The notes beneath the pieces are model-generated. The model saw only the letters and a list, made by a program, of their open reading frames with translations. It was not told where the DNA came from and did no database searches. A DNA stretch of 5,418 nt. Source: Rubrobacter sp. (GTDB lineage: Bacteria; Actinomycetota; Rubrobacteria; Rubrobacterales; Rubrobacteraceae). Made by a program: the position numbers and the translations under genes. The stretch covers positions 1-5,418 of the forward strand of contig JAFAPF010000093.1 of the NCBI GenBank assembly GCA_019247245.1. The letters are read 5' to 3'. This document shows, piece after piece, positions 5,020-5,418 of the stretch. The stretch's first letter is position 1. Every line of letters begins with the position of its first letter.

Positions 5020-5418
5020 TTAAGGTGCAACGCGGCGATCAGGAATAAACCATATCACAGTTACTGCTATAACAAGTGCATATGAAATCCACGGATAGAT
5101 AAAAGCTGTGGCTAATGAGAGGACATAACATAAAAGGGAGATCTTGCCTTTCGTATCGTTACCCAAAGCTCTAGCGAGATTTGAGTCCTTTCCTTGATGC
5201 CTGATAATCGCCCGCTCAAGTATTTGATAAGCGGCCGCCGCAAAAAGAAGCACTGCACAATACACTGCTGTAGGCCACGGCTCTCCAACATGGTCACCTA
5301 GCCACTCTGTGGCAAAGGGTATAAGAGAGAGCCAAAAAAGAAGATGCAAATTCGTCCACATTACCCCTGCGTTCACACCCGAGGTTACGCTCATCAAATG
5401 GTGGTGGTTGTTCCAGTA
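5020..5418 (-). CDS. TMEM175-type potassium channel homologue, C-terminal part (5' end outside window)
   Basis: The frame is open from the right edge to TAA (complement of 5020-5022), giving 132 residues. The fragment starts Y-W-N-N-H-H-H-L, the conserved Trp/His region of bacterial TMEM175 (DUF1211) proteins. Four membrane segments follow: about 20-38 (TNLHLLFWLSLIPFATEWL), 48-67, 82-97 and 99-115, then the typical end I-P-D-R-R. The I-I-R-H-Q-G-K-D loop after the second of these segments also fits the family. Bacterial members are around 200 residues and form tetrameric potassium channels in the cytoplasmic membrane; the selectivity-filter residues in helix 1 (F-S-x-x-x-D type) are upstream of the window, so channel function cannot be checked. 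A TTG at 5397 and an ATG at 5394 lie in frame, but the protein clearly continues upstream of both. It converges with the DUF2306-like gene. Confidence 0.85.
   Translation of the reverse strand, partial: YWNNHHHLMSVTSGVNAGVMWTNLHLLFWLSLIPFATEWLGDHVGEPWPTAVYCAVLLFAAAAYQILERAIIRHQGKDSNLARALGNDTKGKISLLCYVLSLATAFIYPWISYALVIAVTVIWFIPDRRVAP

Overview
This 5.4 kb window looks like bacterial chromosomal DNA of intermediate GC content (slightly above 50% by eye), with strong AAGGAGG-type ribosome binding sites ahead of some genes. The mix of genes (bicupin oxalate decarboxylase, type II haloacid-dehalogenase-like HAD protein, TetR regulator, small DUF1772- and DUF2306-like membrane proteins, TMEM175-type channel) fits a soil bacterium. 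My guess is a Ktedonobacteria-like Chloroflexota, but this is a low-confidence inference from gene style and not from any marker gene.

Layout. 2-151 (+) is the C-terminal tail of an unrecognised protein with a CxC...GH motif. 152-773 has no convincing protein gene. It holds a strong intrinsic terminator that works on the minus strand, two very good minus-strand Shine-Dalgarno sequences followed by tiny ORFs, and a hairpin that can fold two ways; this suggests a minus-strand non-coding or leader transcript. 774-1859 (+) is an intact oxalate decarboxylase. 1929-2637 (+) is a full-length HAD-superfamily dehalogenase-like gene broken by one extra base at about 2184. 2638-3038 is a gap with a degenerate 28-bp dyad and a perfect 17-bp hairpin.

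3039-3704 (-) is a TetR regulator, divergent from 3807-4325 (+), a four-helix DUF1772-like membrane protein, and from 4418-4917 (+), a DUF2306-like membrane protein that lacks one base and has CTG where a start codon is expected. The 102-bp TetR/membrane-gene spacer holds four copies of an 11-bp palindromic site spaced exactly 20 bp centre to centre, the best candidate for the TetR operator. 5020-5418 (-) is the C-terminal part of a TMEM175-type potassium channel homologue, cut by the window edge.

How the genes may work together. The oxalate decarboxylase and the HAD gene are codirectional with a 69-bp gap and no terminator between them, so they may be co-transcribed; no shared pathway is evident. 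The TetR gene and the two small membrane-protein genes look like one regulated module. Related degenerate dyads lie on both sides of this module (2878-2905 and 4968-4995), each in a spacer between converging genes. I see no CRISPR array, tRNA, rRNA or transposase. The strongest lead for something undescribed is the TetR module: its phased operator array and its flanking dyads.
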